Positions 15,523 through 24,128 of a DNA stretch of 46,543 bases are shown here, in pieces. The position numbers were made by a program, and so were the translations under genes. Source of the stretch: Sneathiellales bacterium (GTDB lineage: Bacteria > Pseudomonadota > Alphaproteobacteria > JANQFL01); contig JANQFL010000005.1 of NCBI GenBank assembly GCA_028277845.1, positions 1 through 46,543 of the forward strand, read 5' to 3'. Every line of letters begins with the position of its first letter. Within the stretch, counting starts at the first letter, position 1. Under the pieces are notes generated by a model, which was given only the letters and a program-made list of their open reading frames with translations, made no database searches and was not told the DNA's origin.

Positions 15523-17616
15523 ATGCGCCCGGAGATTCTGTTTCCCCTGTTTTCGCCCGTGACCACCCTGCCGGGCGTCGGTCCGCGGATCGCCAAGAGT
15601 ATCGAGTCCCTGGCCGGTCCGCACGTGGTCGATCTGCTCTGGCACCTGCCCGCCAACGTCATCGACCGGCGCTATTCGCCCGAATTGCGCGACGCCGCGC
15701 CGGGGCGCATCGCCACCCTCAAGGTGCAGGTGGACAGCCACGCCCCGCCGCCGACCCGGCGCCTGCCCTACAAGGTGCATTGCAGCGACGGCACCGGCAC
15801 CATCGACCTGGTGTTCTTCCACGCCAAGGGCGATTACCTGCAAAAGCAACTGCCCCAGGGCGAATGGCGGGTGATTAGCGGCAAGGTCGACGAGTTCAAC
15901 GGCGTCCTGCAGATGGCCCACCCCGACCACATGGCGCCGCTGGAAGAGTTCGAGAGTCTGCGCACGGTGGAACCGGTCTACCCTCTGACCGCCGGTCTCA
16001 ACCTCAAACCCCTGTCCAAGGCCGTCAAGGCGTCGCTGGAGCTGGCGCCGGACCTGCCGGAATGGCTCGATCCATCGCTGAAGAGCAAACACGGCTGGCG
16101 CGATTGGCGGACGGCGCTGGCAGCGGTGCATGCGCCCGCCTCGCCCTCGGACATCGCGCTGGTGACGCCGGACCGCAAGCGCCTGGCCTACGACGAGTTG
16201 CTGGCCAGCCAACTGGCCATGGCCCTGGTCCGGGCGCGCCAGTCCAAGTCCCCCGGCCGGGTACTGAAGGGCGACGGACGGTTGCGCAGGATCGTGCTGG
16301 ACGCCCTGCCCTACGCGCCGACCAACGCGCAAACCGTGGCGGTGCAGGACGTGGACGCCGACCTGGCGTCCGATCAACGCATGCTCAGGCTGCTGCAGGG
16401 CGATGTGGGCAGCGGCAAGACCCTGGTCGCCCTGATGTCCCTGCTGGCCGCCGCCGAGGCCGGCGCCCAGTCCGCCCTGATGGCACCGACGGAGATCCTG
16501 GCGCGTCAGCATTTCGAGAACCTGGCGCCGTTGTGCGCCGAGGCCGGCCTGACCGCCGTGCTGCTGACCGGCCGGGACAAGGGCAAGGCGCGATCGGCGG
16601 TTCTCGAACAGATCGCCGGCGGCGACGCACACATCGTCATCGGCACCCACGCCCTGTTTCAGCAGTCGGTGGAATTCGCCGACCTGGCCCTGGTGGTGAT
16701 CGACGAACAGCACCGCTTCGGCGTGCACCAGCGGCTCATGCTGGCGGCCAAGGGCGACCGCGCCAAAGGCGCCATCAATGTCCTGGTCATGACGGCGACG
16801 CCCATCCCGCGCACCCTGACCCTGACCCTCTACGGCGACATGGAGGTTTCCCGCCTGACGGAAAAACCGCCGGGCCGCCAGCCCATCGAAACCCGTGCCA
16901 TCCCCGCGGAGCGGCTGTCCGACGTGGTCGACGGCCTGGGCCGCGCCATGCAGGCCGGATCGCGGGCCTACTGGGTCTGCCCGCTGGTCTCGGAATCGGA
17001 GCTGGTCGACCTGGCTGCCGCCGAGGAACGCCATGCCATGCTCGAGAAACTCTACCCGGGCAAGGTGGGGCTCGTGCACGGCCGCATGACCGGCGCCGAG
17101 AAAGACGCCGTGATGACGGCGTTCGCGACCGGCGCCCTCAGCGTGCTGGTGGCGACGACGGTCATCGAGGTCGGGGTCGACGTGCCGGAAGCGACCATCA
17201 TGGTGGTCGAACACGCCGAACGGTTCGGCCTGTCGCAATTGCACCAGTTGCGGGGCCGGGTCGGACGCGGCTCCGGCCGGTCCAACTGCGTGCTGATCTA
17301 CGCCGCGCCGCTCGGTCAGACCGCCCGTGCACGGCTCGACATCATGCGCGAAACCGAGGACGGCTTTTTGATCGCCGAGGAGGACCTGCGGCTGCGCGGC
17401 ACCGGCGAGTTGCTCGGAACCAGGCAAAGCGGCATGCCCGACATGCGTCTCGCCGATCTGTCGGTGCATGTGGACTTGCTGGAAACCGCGCGGGATGACG
17501 TCAAGCTCATCCTGCGCAACGATCCCGAACTGAACAGCCCACGCGGAGAGGCGTTGCGTGTCCTGCTCTATCTGTTCGAGCGGGACGCCGCCGTGAAGTA
17601 CTGGCAGTCGGGATGA
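15523..17616 (+). CDS. recG: ATP-dependent DNA helicase RecG
   Basis: A full-length 697-residue RecG, which reverses stalled forks and migrates Holliday junctions. The N-terminal wedge/OB domain contains LPGVGPRIAKSIESL and the phrase LWHLPANVIDRR; the helicase core has Walker A GDVGSGKT (about 293-300), the DEQH box in VVIDEQHRFGVHQR (about 393-396), VLVMTATPIPRTL, and QLHQLRGRVGRG. The C-terminal GTGELLGTRQSGMP block is typical. It is divergent from sdhE-mfd and its stop is only 6 bases from the convergent DUF502 stop, leaving no room for an intergenic terminator. Confidence 0.98.
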   Translation: MRPEILFPLFSPVTTLPGVGPRIAKSIESLAGPHVVDLLWHLPANVIDRRYSPELRDAAPGRIATLKVQVDSHAPPPTRRLPYKVHCSDGTGTIDLVFFHAKGDYLQKQLPQGEWRVISGKVDEFNGVLQMAHPDHMAPLEEFESLRTVEPVYPLTAGLNLKPLSKAVKASLELAPDLPEWLDPSLKSKHGWRDWRTALAAVHAPASPSDIALVTPDRKRLAYDELLASQLAMALVRARQSKSPGRVLKGDGRLRRIVLDALPYAPTNAQTVAVQDVDADLASDQRMLRLLQGDVGSGKTLVALMSLLAAAEAGAQSALMAPTEILARQHFENLAPLCAEAGLTAVLLTGRDKGKARSAVLEQIAGGDAHIVIGTHALFQQSVEFADLALVVIDEQHRFGVHQRLMLAAKGDRAKGAINVLVMTATPIPRTLTLTLYGDMEVSRLTEKPPGRQPIETRAIPAERLSDVVDGLGRAMQAGSRAYWVCPLVSESELVDLAAAEERHAMLEKLYPGKVGLVHGRMTGAEKDAVMTAFATGALSVLVATTVIEVGVDVPEATIMVVEHAERFGLSQLHQLRGRVGRGSGRSNCVLIYAAPLGQTARARLDIMRETEDGFLIAEEDLRLRGTGELLGTRQSGMPDMRLADLSVHVDLLETARDDVKLILRNDPELNSPRGEALRVLLYLFERDAAVKYWQSG

Positions 17617-17622
17617 AGCCGG

Positions 17623-18396
17623 CTAACCGGCAGCCGATTTCTGATCGCGGTCGTCGGGAAGGCTTTGCGGCGTGTCTTCGTTGGACGTCACCACCTTGGC
17701 CGCCGTATCCGGCGGTACGACGAGGCCGCCCGACAGAACCAGCTTGAGACCGTCCTCGACCGACATGTCGAGGAACTTCAGATCCCGCTTCGGCACATAC
17801 ATCAGATAGCCCGACGTTGGATTCGGCGTGGTCGGCACATAAATGGCTATCAGATCACCTTCCGCCCGGCGCTCGATCTCGCCCTGGGCGTGGCCGGTGA
17901 CGAAGGCGACGGTCCACAAGTCGCGCCTGGGCCACTCCACCAGCACGCACTGGCGGAACGACGTGGACGATTGGGCCAGAACCGTCTCGAAGATCTGCTT
18001 TAGCGCGCCGTATATGCTGCGCACCACCGGCATGCGTTCCACCATGCGCTCGCCGAACCGCACAAGTTGGCGGCCGATGAAGTTGGCGGTGAGGAAACCG
18101 ACCAGGGTCAGGAAAATGACCAGGATGACCAGACCCAACCCGGGTACGCTGAACGGCAGGTAGGTTTCGGGGTTGTAACGGGCCGGGACCAGCGGTTCGA
18201 TACTGGAATCGACGAACTCAATGAACCAGATGGCGATGGCCACGGTAATGGCGATCGGCGCGGTAATCAGGATGCCGGTCAGGAAATAGGTCCGCAGCCG
18301 GGCCAGCAGACCGGTCTTCACCGGTATGATGATCTGCGGCTGGCCGTCCGGCCCCTTGGGCGGCGCTTGTTGGCTATGATCTTCGGTGGGTGTCAC
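17623..18396 (-). CDS. DUF502 membrane protein
   Basis: A 257-residue protein of the DUF502 family. Two membrane spans (TGILITAPIAITVAIAIWF and LGLVILVIFLTLVGFLTANF) are followed by the conserved MPVVRSIYGALKQIFET segment and a soluble domain with VPTTPNPTSGYLMYVP. The start is a GTG at 18396. The family is widespread and functionally uncharacterised. It lies about 96 bases downstream of the GT83 gene on the same strand, possibly in the same transcript. The extreme C-terminus is charged and probably disordered. Confidence 0.9.
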   Translation of the reverse strand: MTPTEDHSQQAPPKGPDGQPQIIIPVKTGLLARLRTYFLTGILITAPIAITVAIAIWFIEFVDSSIEPLVPARYNPETYLPFSVPGLGLVILVIFLTLVGFLTANFIGRQLVRFGERMVERMPVVRSIYGALKQIFETVLAQSSTSFRQCVLVEWPRRDLWTVAFVTGHAQGEIERRAEGDLIAIYVPTTPNPTSGYLMYVPKRDLKFLDMSVEDGLKLVLSGGLVVPPDTAAKVVTSNEDTPQSLPDDRDQKSAAG

Positions 18397-18492
18397 GGGT
18401 CTCTCGACTGTTCCCTGCGTAGGCCATCATATGGCATCGGTGCCGGTTAAGGTCCAGTTTCAATTTGCTGCGGGATTATGTCGAATTGCCGG

Positions 18493-20100
18493 TTAGCGCA
18501 ACGCATCCCGGTGTTTCACCGCCTGATCCGCCGTCCACACCGTCAGATATCGTGAGCGAAACGGCGTCCAGTGGCGGGTCGCATCCAGCGTCTCGGCACC
18601 GGGATTCTTGACCACGGCGACCAGCAGCCGGTCGGGATTGGTTTCCAGCCAGCCATCCAGGTCCTCGTGCCGCACGGTCTCGATCGGCTGTCGCAAACGG
18701 CCGGTGAACTGGAACTGGCCATGGTATTTGCCCAAAAATGCGATATTGGCACCCGTCTTCTGGATTTCGGCCACGTATGCCGCGGTTCGGTCGACGGCAT
18801 AGAGCGGCGCCAAATAGGGCAGTACCCCGAGATGTAGGCTGAGAAACAGCACCGGCGCGATGGCTGTCAGCAGTGCCGGCACATTGGCGGCGGACCGCCG
18901 CGCGGCGATGACCATGCCAACGGCAAGCACGACCATGGTGAGGCCCGGCAGCGGTGAAACCTGGCTCACCCAGGCAGGCAGATCGTCGATGGCGATGAAG
19001 GGCACGGCGATCAGAGCAATACCCAGCACACCGACGAGGCCCGCCGGCAGCCAGGCGTCCAACGTTCGCGCGGGATAGACCGACAATATGCGGGCGGCCA
19101 GGAGAGCGACGGCGGGAAACAATGGCAACAGGTATTGCACCTGCTTGGCCGAGATGAAGGTCATGAAAACCAGCGGCACGGCGATCCAGATGAACAACAG
19201 CCTTGTGCCGCGGTCCGGCCGCCGTCCCTCGGCCACGAGGCCGCGCCAGAAACCGAACCATGCCGTCCACGGCAACAGGATGGGCAGGAGGACGGCCCCA
19301 TACCACCACCAGGACCTTTTGTGGGCGAAGCTATCGACCACACGGCCCGCGGTCTGGCCCCACAGCAAGGCGTTCTCGAACGCCTCCCCGCCGGCCTTGG
19401 CGGCGGGCAGCGCCCAGGACAGGGCCATGAGCGCACCGACCAGCAGCGCGAAGATGCAGGCCAGGTACCAGATGATCCAGTCGTTGAAATCCCAGCGTTC
19501 GCGCCGCCACACGAACACAAGCAGCGCCGGCGGCAGCAGAAACACCAGGACGACCGGCCCCTTGGTCAGGATGCCCAGCCCGATGGACAACGTGTACAGA
19601 AGGAACCCGATCACCATGTGCCGGTCCGTGGCCAGCACCAGACCAAAGATGCCCAATGCCGCCCAGAAGGCCAACATGGTATCGAACATGGTCAGAGACC
19701 CCGCCCCGGCCCAAAGGGGGAAGCCCAGCACCATCAGCGGCGCCCAGAACCCGGCCAGGTCGGATTTGGGCCACAGCCGCTTGGCGGTCAACGTGACCAC
19801 GAGCAGGGTGGCGACGGTGAACAGCGGAGCAACGGAGCGGGCCCACAACTCACTGACGCCGAACACCTTCCAACCGGCGTTGATCAGCCAGAACAGCAGC
19901 GGCGGTTTGTGATGGTAGGGTACGCCGTTGAGATGGGGTACCAACCAGTCGTCGCGCAACCACATTTCCCAGGCCACCGCCAGGTAACGGGTCTCATCGA
20001 CGGCGAAGATCGGCCGCGTCGTAATGGCCACGGCGGCCATGATCAACCAGACGAGGGTCGCGAGAAGGAAACCGTTGAGAGGTTTCAGGGAAAAGGACAC
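18493..20100 (-). CDS. ArnT-like glycosyltransferase, GT83 family
   Basis: A 535-residue polytopic membrane protein of the dolichyl-phosphate-mannose/ArnT type (GT-C fold). The first periplasmic loop carries the catalytic pattern AVDETRYLAVAWEMW (Asp-Glu after the first span) and PYHHKPPLLFW, both hallmarks of ArnT/RgtA-type transferases. About a dozen hydrophobic segments follow, then a C-terminal periplasmic domain. Such enzymes move a sugar from a polyprenyl phosphate to lipid A or LPS core at the outer face of the inner membrane. The upstream LABN and GT2 genes are the expected partners: one makes the prenyl-phosphate sugar and the other may handle its translocation. The gap to the LABN gene is 21 bases. 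Sugar identity unknown. Confidence 0.9.
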   Translation of the reverse strand: MSFSLKPLNGFLLATLVWLIMAAVAITTRPIFAVDETRYLAVAWEMWLRDDWLVPHLNGVPYHHKPPLLFWLINAGWKVFGVSELWARSVAPLFTVATLLVVTLTAKRLWPKSDLAGFWAPLMVLGFPLWAGAGSLTMFDTMLAFWAALGIFGLVLATDRHMVIGFLLYTLSIGLGILTKGPVVLVFLLPPALLVFVWRRERWDFNDWIIWYLACIFALLVGALMALSWALPAAKAGGEAFENALLWGQTAGRVVDSFAHKRSWWWYGAVLLPILLPWTAWFGFWRGLVAEGRRPDRGTRLLFIWIAVPLVFMTFISAKQVQYLLPLFPAVALLAARILSVYPARTLDAWLPAGLVGVLGIALIAVPFIAIDDLPAWVSQVSPLPGLTMVVLAVGMVIAARRSAANVPALLTAIAPVLFLSLHLGVLPYLAPLYAVDRTAAYVAEIQKTGANIAFLGKYHGQFQFTGRLRQPIETVRHEDLDGWLETNPDRLLVAVVKNPGAETLDATRHWTPFRSRYLTVWTADQAVKHRDALR

Positions 20101-20121
20101 CGCCGGGAAACCGAACGCCGG

Positions 20122-20400
20122 CTAGGAGGCGCTGGCGCGCGCCCGGTCCTTGTATATCAGGTGCAGGTTCCGCAAGTAGATCAACAGGCCACCGGCCTGG
20201 CCGACGATGAAAACGGGGTCCTTGCGGTAGATGGCGTATGCCAACAGGGTTGCCCCGCCGCCGAGACTGAAAAACCAGAATGCAATCGGCATGACGCTGC
20301 GGCCGGCCTTTTCACTGGAGACCCATTGCACGAAGAACCGCGAGGCAAACAGCGCTTGGCCAAGGAAACCGATGCCAAACCAGATATCCGCAGTTTCCAT
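20122..20400 (-). CDS. Lipid-A-biosynthesis N-terminal (LABN) domain protein, RgtF-like
   Basis: A 92-residue protein with three membrane segments, matching the LABN domain: DIWFGIGFLGQALFASRFFV, then QWVSSEKAGRSVMPIAFWF, GGGATLLAYAIYRKDPVFI and GQAGGLLIYLRNLHLI. The start at 20400 lies 2 bases past the GT2 stop, so the two are translationally coupled. Stand-alone LABN proteins next to a GT2 occur in the rhizobial RgtE/RgtF pair that makes dodecaprenyl-phosphate galacturonate; the analogy is inference. It may position or flip the prenyl-sugar product. Confidence 0.9.
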   Translation of the reverse strand: METADIWFGIGFLGQALFASRFFVQWVSSEKAGRSVMPIAFWFFSLGGGATLLAYAIYRKDPVFIVGQAGGLLIYLRNLHLIYKDRARASAS

Positions 20401-20402
20401 GG

Positions 20403-21179
20403 TCAATCCTTTTGATAATGAAGTTCGTCGGCCACGGGCGCTTTTGCCCGCCGTTGCAGCCAGATTACGCCCAGGATATCGACGATGCCAACCCAAAGCC
20501 GGTTGTGCAGCCCATAGTGGGAACTGCCCTTTTCCCTGGGCCGGTGATTGACCGGAACGGACAGGATCTGTCCGCCGTCCCGAATGACCAGTGCCGGGAA
20601 AAACCGGTGAAAATGATTGAAGAACGGCACTTTGAGAATAGCCTCGCGTTTGATCAGTTTGAGGCCGCAGCCCGTGTCGGGCGTGTTGTCCTTCAGCATG
20701 GCCCCGCGAAACCGGTTTGCAATCCGCGAGGAGATGCGCTTCAGCCAGGTGTCCCGGCGATTGACCCGGTGCCCGGCGACAATGCTGAGATTTTCAGGCG
20801 TATCCGGCTTGTCCAGAATGGCCAGCAGCGCCGGAATGTCGGCCGGGTCGTTCTGCAGGTCGCTGTCCAGGGTCGCGATCCACGGCGCGCGGGCGGCCCG
20901 GAAACCCGTCATCATGGCGGCGCTCTGCCCGCTTTGCCTGCGGTGGCGCAGGACCCGAAGACGGGATGTCTTTTTGGCCAGTTTTTCCAGGATTTGGGGT
21001 GTCGCGTCCGAGGAACCGTCGTCCGTCACCACGATCTCGAAATCGATCACGCCTTCCAGCGCGTTGAGGATTTCGTCGATCAGCTGCTCGAGGTTTTCCG
21101 CCTCGTTATGCGCCGGCAGGACAACCGACAAATCGGGCGCACCCGGACTGTCCGGGCCGGTACTGGTATCCATGGTCAT
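20403..21179 (-). CDS. GT2 glycosyltransferase, prenyl-phosphate-sugar synthase-like
   Basis: A 258-residue GT-A glycosyltransferase resembling dolichyl-phosphate-mannose synthase and RgtE. The start LSVVLPAHNEAENL is followed by VVTDDGSSD (nucleotide-sugar site) and TLDSDLQNDPADI, whose DSD coordinates the metal. The C-terminal half has KLIKREAI and the HRPREKGSSHYG segment seen in polyprenyl-phosphate sugar synthases. It lacks membrane spans. The start is uncertain: 21179, 21173 or 21206 are all possible; longer versions would read through the terminator upstream. With the LABN and GT83 genes downstream it forms a probable prenyl-phosphate-sugar pathway for envelope glycan decoration. Confidence 0.88.
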   Translation of the reverse strand: MTMDTSTGPDSPGAPDLSVVLPAHNEAENLEQLIDEILNALEGVIDFEIVVTDDGSSDATPQILEKLAKKTSRLRVLRHRRQSGQSAAMMTGFRAARAPWIATLDSDLQNDPADIPALLAILDKPDTPENLSIVAGHRVNRRDTWLKRISSRIANRFRGAMLKDNTPDTGCGLKLIKREAILKVPFFNHFHRFFPALVIRDGGQILSVPVNHRPREKGSSHYGLHNRLWVGIVDILGVIWLQRRAKAPVADELHYQKD

Positions 21180-21300
21180 CGAGTGCTGTTCGTAGAATCG
21201 TTGCATGCGGACGAGACGCCGTCCACGCGTGCTTATAGGCGGGACGAAGGAATCCCGCAAGAACGCTCTTATTCCGTTGGCGGATTTGTCGGCGCAAGAA

Positions 21301-21327
21301 AAAAGCCCGAGGAGACCCCGGGCTTTT
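21301..21327 (-). terminator. Rho-independent terminator after the YjfB-like gene
   Basis: AAAAGCCCG (21301-21309) pairs with CGGGCTTTT (21319-21327) around a 9-base loop. On the minus strand the stem is followed by a six-T run, so it terminates the YjfB-like gene, whose stop is 25 bases upstream, and insulates the GT2 operon. Confidence 0.88.
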
Positions 21328-21351
21328 GGAATGGCGCTGAAGCGCCGAGTT

Positions 21352-21537
21352 TCACAGGCTGATATCGACGTTGTTGCCGACATCCGGCTCAGTCGAAGAC
21401 GGCGCCTTCTGCGAAGCCTCCGCCTGTAATTGCTCGGCCTGCTCCTTGGCGCCGTGAAGCGATTCAAGAGCCACGGCCGAACCGGAGTTCTTCACCATGA
21501 GACGCATGGTTTCCGAAGAGATTGTCATTGAGTCCAT
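21352..21537 (-). CDS. YjfB-like putative motility protein
   Basis: A 61-residue small protein resembling the YjfB_motility family: N-terminal polar start MTISSETMRLMVKNSGSAVA, a charged helix with LESLHGAKEQAEQLQ, and the closing GNNVDISL typical of the family's C-terminal G-x-x-VDI. The start could be 21537 or the ATG three codons later. Members are linked to flagellar gene sets, but no flagellar gene is in this window. It has its own terminator and an AT-rich leader of about 125 bases, so it is probably a separate transcript. Function unproven. Confidence 0.72.
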   Translation of the reverse strand: MDSMTISSETMRLMVKNSGSAVALESLHGAKEQAEQLQAEASQKAPSSTEPDVGNNVDISL

Positions 21538-21664
21538 GGAAAATCCCAGATCTAGATCACTGGGCTGGGTCTTTGAGCGTTTAGTTTGTCTTCACAATCG
21601 TTACCAAACCGTTGAAGACCGCCAATTCATCGAAAAAATCGCAGTATTTTGGGAAAAATGTATC

Positions 21665-22435
21665 TCAATTGGTGAGGTTTTTCGGCCCAGATGCCAGTCT
21701 TTTCCTCTTAGGTATGGATACGCCGTACCATTTGCCGCTGATTTCCCGTACGAGTTTGCTGACGATGGCGTTTCCGAATGCTTTGTAGTTCCTGGCGGGA
21801 ACCGTGAACGCCCCCTCTCCGCCGATGACACTGGACTGATAATGCTCGTTCAGGTCGGGTTCCTCGTTGAGGATCGGCAAACCGTTGATGACGATGCCGG
21901 CTTGAACCGCCCTGTCCCGCGCAATATCGACGATTCCACCGTGCGTGTTGCGGCCGTCGCCGGATATGTCGATGACCGATCGTTCAGCCGGAACGGGGCT
22001 GGATTGTAACTGATGGATCGCAAAATCGATGGCGCCGCTAATGGACGTCGAACCGCGCCGGAACCCCCGTGGTGTCTCATTGATTTGATCCGCGAGGCGC
22101 TGGGCGGACGCGGCGTCTGACACTCGAATCCACGGAACCGCGACGCGTTGCTGATCGGCGCCCGACCATTCGATAACGATGACCAAAATGGCTTTCCGGC
22201 GCCCCGACGCGATGGCGTCATGCACTTCGTCCGATTCGAAGGCGTGCGCCAGTCCTTTCATTTGCAGATCGTATTCGCGTCTGTTGACGCTTGCCGATGC
22301 ATCGATCGCGAGTACGAGTCTGAGGTCCACCGGGTCCGCGAATGTGGATTGCGCACGGCTCTCCGTCCCTGACCCGTCCGGTTTCCAGGGTGCGGCAACA
22401 AGTGCTAGTATGAGTAATATCAATAGCTTGTACAC
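21665..22435 (-). CDS. DUF1194 (von Willebrand factor A-like) exported protein
   Basis: A 256-residue protein with an N-terminal signal segment (LLILLILALVAAPW) and a vWA-like domain of the DUF1194 family. The metal-ion-dependent adhesion motif reads AIDASASVN (D-x-S-x-S), followed by GSTSISGAIDFA (the conserved Thr) and DISGDGRN, which supplies the third site. The start is a GTG at 22435 with GGGTG upstream. The C-terminal 20 residues are basic. Homologues are common in alphaproteobacteria without known function; the fold suggests metal-dependent protein binding in the periplasm. It is transcribed divergently from the diacylglycerol-kinase-like gene. Confidence 0.88.
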   Translation of the reverse strand: MYKLLILLILALVAAPWKPDGSGTESRAQSTFADPVDLRLVLAIDASASVNRREYDLQMKGLAHAFESDEVHDAIASGRRKAILVIVIEWSGADQQRVAVPWIRVSDAASAQRLADQINETPRGFRRGSTSISGAIDFAIHQLQSSPVPAERSVIDISGDGRNTHGGIVDIARDRAVQAGIVINGLPILNEEPDLNEHYQSSVIGGEGAFTVPARNYKAFGNAIVSKLVREISGKWYGVSIPKRKRLASGPKNLTN

Positions 22436-22527
22436 CGGTATTCACCCAATTCCCGATAATCCTCTTGCCTTTGCGACTTTTGCCCGATCATACTCCCTCA
22501 CAAAACAAGAAACGTATCGGGGGGAAT

Positions 22528-23430
22528 ATGGCGCCGCGCGTAACGGTCATCGTCAATCCTGCGGCCAAGGGCGGACGGGTCCGCGCATTATTACCCGAAT
22601 TGCGGCGACACATTGATCAATCCGGTATTGATTATCACATTGCCGTGTCTCCGGCTCCCGACGCGCCTGCCGATTTGGCCCGGGAGGCCCTGTCGGACGG
22701 ACGGACGGTCATTGCCGCCGGCGGCGACGGACTGATCGGCGCCGTTGCCGGGCCGGTCGTCGATTGCGGAGGAACCCTCGGGATCGTGCCGCTGGGCTCC
22801 GGCAACGATCTGGCCAGGGACCTGGGGTATGATCTCAGCGCCCCTTTTGAGGCCATTTCGGCCATTGAATCGGGCCGCACACTGAATATGGATGTCGGCC
22901 GGGCCAACGGCCACGTTTTTTGTACGGTCGCGGGAACCGGCTTTGATGCCATGGCCGCGGCCTGGGCGCGGTCCGTCAGCTATTTGTCGGGTAATCCCCT
23001 CTACGTCGCGGCGGTGTTGCGGACCCTGGCCCGGTTTCGTCCGCGCCAAGTCCACATCGATGTTGACGGACGCACCCTGGACGTGCCCGTGGCGTTCGTG
23101 GCAATCGGCAACACCCGATATTACGGCGGCGGCATGCAAATCGCCCCACGGGCGGACTATCAGGATGGCCTTCTGAATGTCGTGATTGCGGGCAAAATCG
23201 GACGAATCGGTCTGCTGAGAGCATTTCCCAAGGTTTATTCCGGCCGTCACTTGGACCTGGACGTGGTGACCTCCATCCAGGGCCGGCGCATTCTCATCGA
23301 ACAACGCGACCGGGGACCTAAACTGCCCTGGATGGCGGACGGAGAGCTCTACGGCACCCTGCCCTTGGAATTGACCGTGAACAATGAGACGTTGCGCGTC
23401 ATCGTGCCAAATTCAGCCAAATTGGCGTAA
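22528..23430 (+). CDS. Diacylglycerol-kinase-family lipid kinase (YegS/DgkB-like)
   Basis: A 300-residue DAGK-catalytic-domain protein. The start at 22528 is preceded by GGGGGGAA and begins MAPRVTVIVNPAAKGGR, the usual family opening. The nucleotide loop AAGGDGLIGAVAG corresponds to GGDGT, with Leu in place of Thr. PLGSGNDLARDLG is the second conserved block, and GGGMQIAPRADYQDGLL followed by MADGE the third. It phosphorylates a lipid such as diacylglycerol or a sphingoid base; substrate choice is not visible. The gamma-carbonic-anhydrase-like gene follows 23 bases downstream. Confidence 0.9.
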   Translation: MAPRVTVIVNPAAKGGRVRALLPELRRHIDQSGIDYHIAVSPAPDAPADLAREALSDGRTVIAAGGDGLIGAVAGPVVDCGGTLGIVPLGSGNDLARDLGYDLSAPFEAISAIESGRTLNMDVGRANGHVFCTVAGTGFDAMAAAWARSVSYLSGNPLYVAAVLRTLARFRPRQVHIDVDGRTLDVPVAFVAIGNTRYYGGGMQIAPRADYQDGLLNVVIAGKIGRIGLLRAFPKVYSGRHLDLDVVTSIQGRRILIEQRDRGPKLPWMADGELYGTLPLELTVNNETLRVIVPNSAKLA

Positions 23431-23453
23431 CTCACTTCCGGAACAGTCATCAC

Positions 23454-24062
23454 ATGAGCCAGATTTACGAAATCGACGGTGTTGCCCCCATCATCCATCC
23501 CACCGCCTTCGTGCATCCGGCGGCGGTCGTGATCGGCGATGTCACGGTCGGGCCCGGTTGCTACGTTGCGCCGGGTGCCTCCTTGCGTGGCGACATGGGC
23601 CCGCTGGTCATGGAGGACGGCTCGAACCTGCAGGACAATTGCGTGGTGCACGGCTTCCCGGGCAGCATCACGACCATCGGCAGAAACGGCCACATCGGGC
23701 ACGGCGCCGTTTTGCATGGCTGTACCATCAAGGAGAACGCCCTGGTGGGCATGAGCGCCGTCGTCATGGACAACGCCGTCGTCGGCGAATCTGCCTTCGT
23801 CGCCGCCATGGCCTTCGTCAAGGCGGGGTTCGAGGTGCCGGCCAGGACACTGGTCGCCGGTATTCCGGCCAAGGTGACCCGGGACCTGTCGGACAAGGAA
23901 ATGGCCTGGAAACAATCCGCCACCAAGGCCTACCAGGATTTGGCCGTGCGCAGCCGGGAAACCATGCGCCCGGTCGTGCCTTTCAGTTCCGAGGACCCGT
24001 CCCGTGGCGCCGTCAATGCCGCGGACGTGGCGTCACTGCATGTCACCAAGAAGGGCGACTGA
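23454..24062 (+). CDS. paaY: PaaY-type gamma-carbonic anhydrase/acetyltransferase-like protein
   Basis: A 202-residue left-handed beta-helix protein closely following the PaaY/CaiE pattern: YEIDGVAPIIHPTAFVHP, RGDMGPLVMEDG (R45 and D47) and NLQDNCVVHGFPG. The zinc ligands are His66, His83 and His88 (GHIGHGAVLHGC). In phenylacetate degradation PaaY is a thioesterase that clears dead-end CoA thioesters; a carnitine-related CaiE role is the alternative. The other paa genes are not in this window, so the symbol rests on sequence pattern. It is 23 bases downstream of the lipid kinase gene and convergent with the AhpD-like gene. Confidence 0.85.
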   Translation: MSQIYEIDGVAPIIHPTAFVHPAAVVIGDVTVGPGCYVAPGASLRGDMGPLVMEDGSNLQDNCVVHGFPGSITTIGRNGHIGHGAVLHGCTIKENALVGMSAVVMDNAVVGESAFVAAMAFVKAGFEVPARTLVAGIPAKVTRDLSDKEMAWKQSATKAYQDLAVRSRETMRPVVPFSSEDPSRGAVNAADVASLHVTKKGD

Positions 24063-24128
24063 CGGTTCCTTCCGGAAACCTCACAAGCAGATCGCCAAGG
24101 TGTTACGGCTGCTGCTCGTCCAGCCCGA

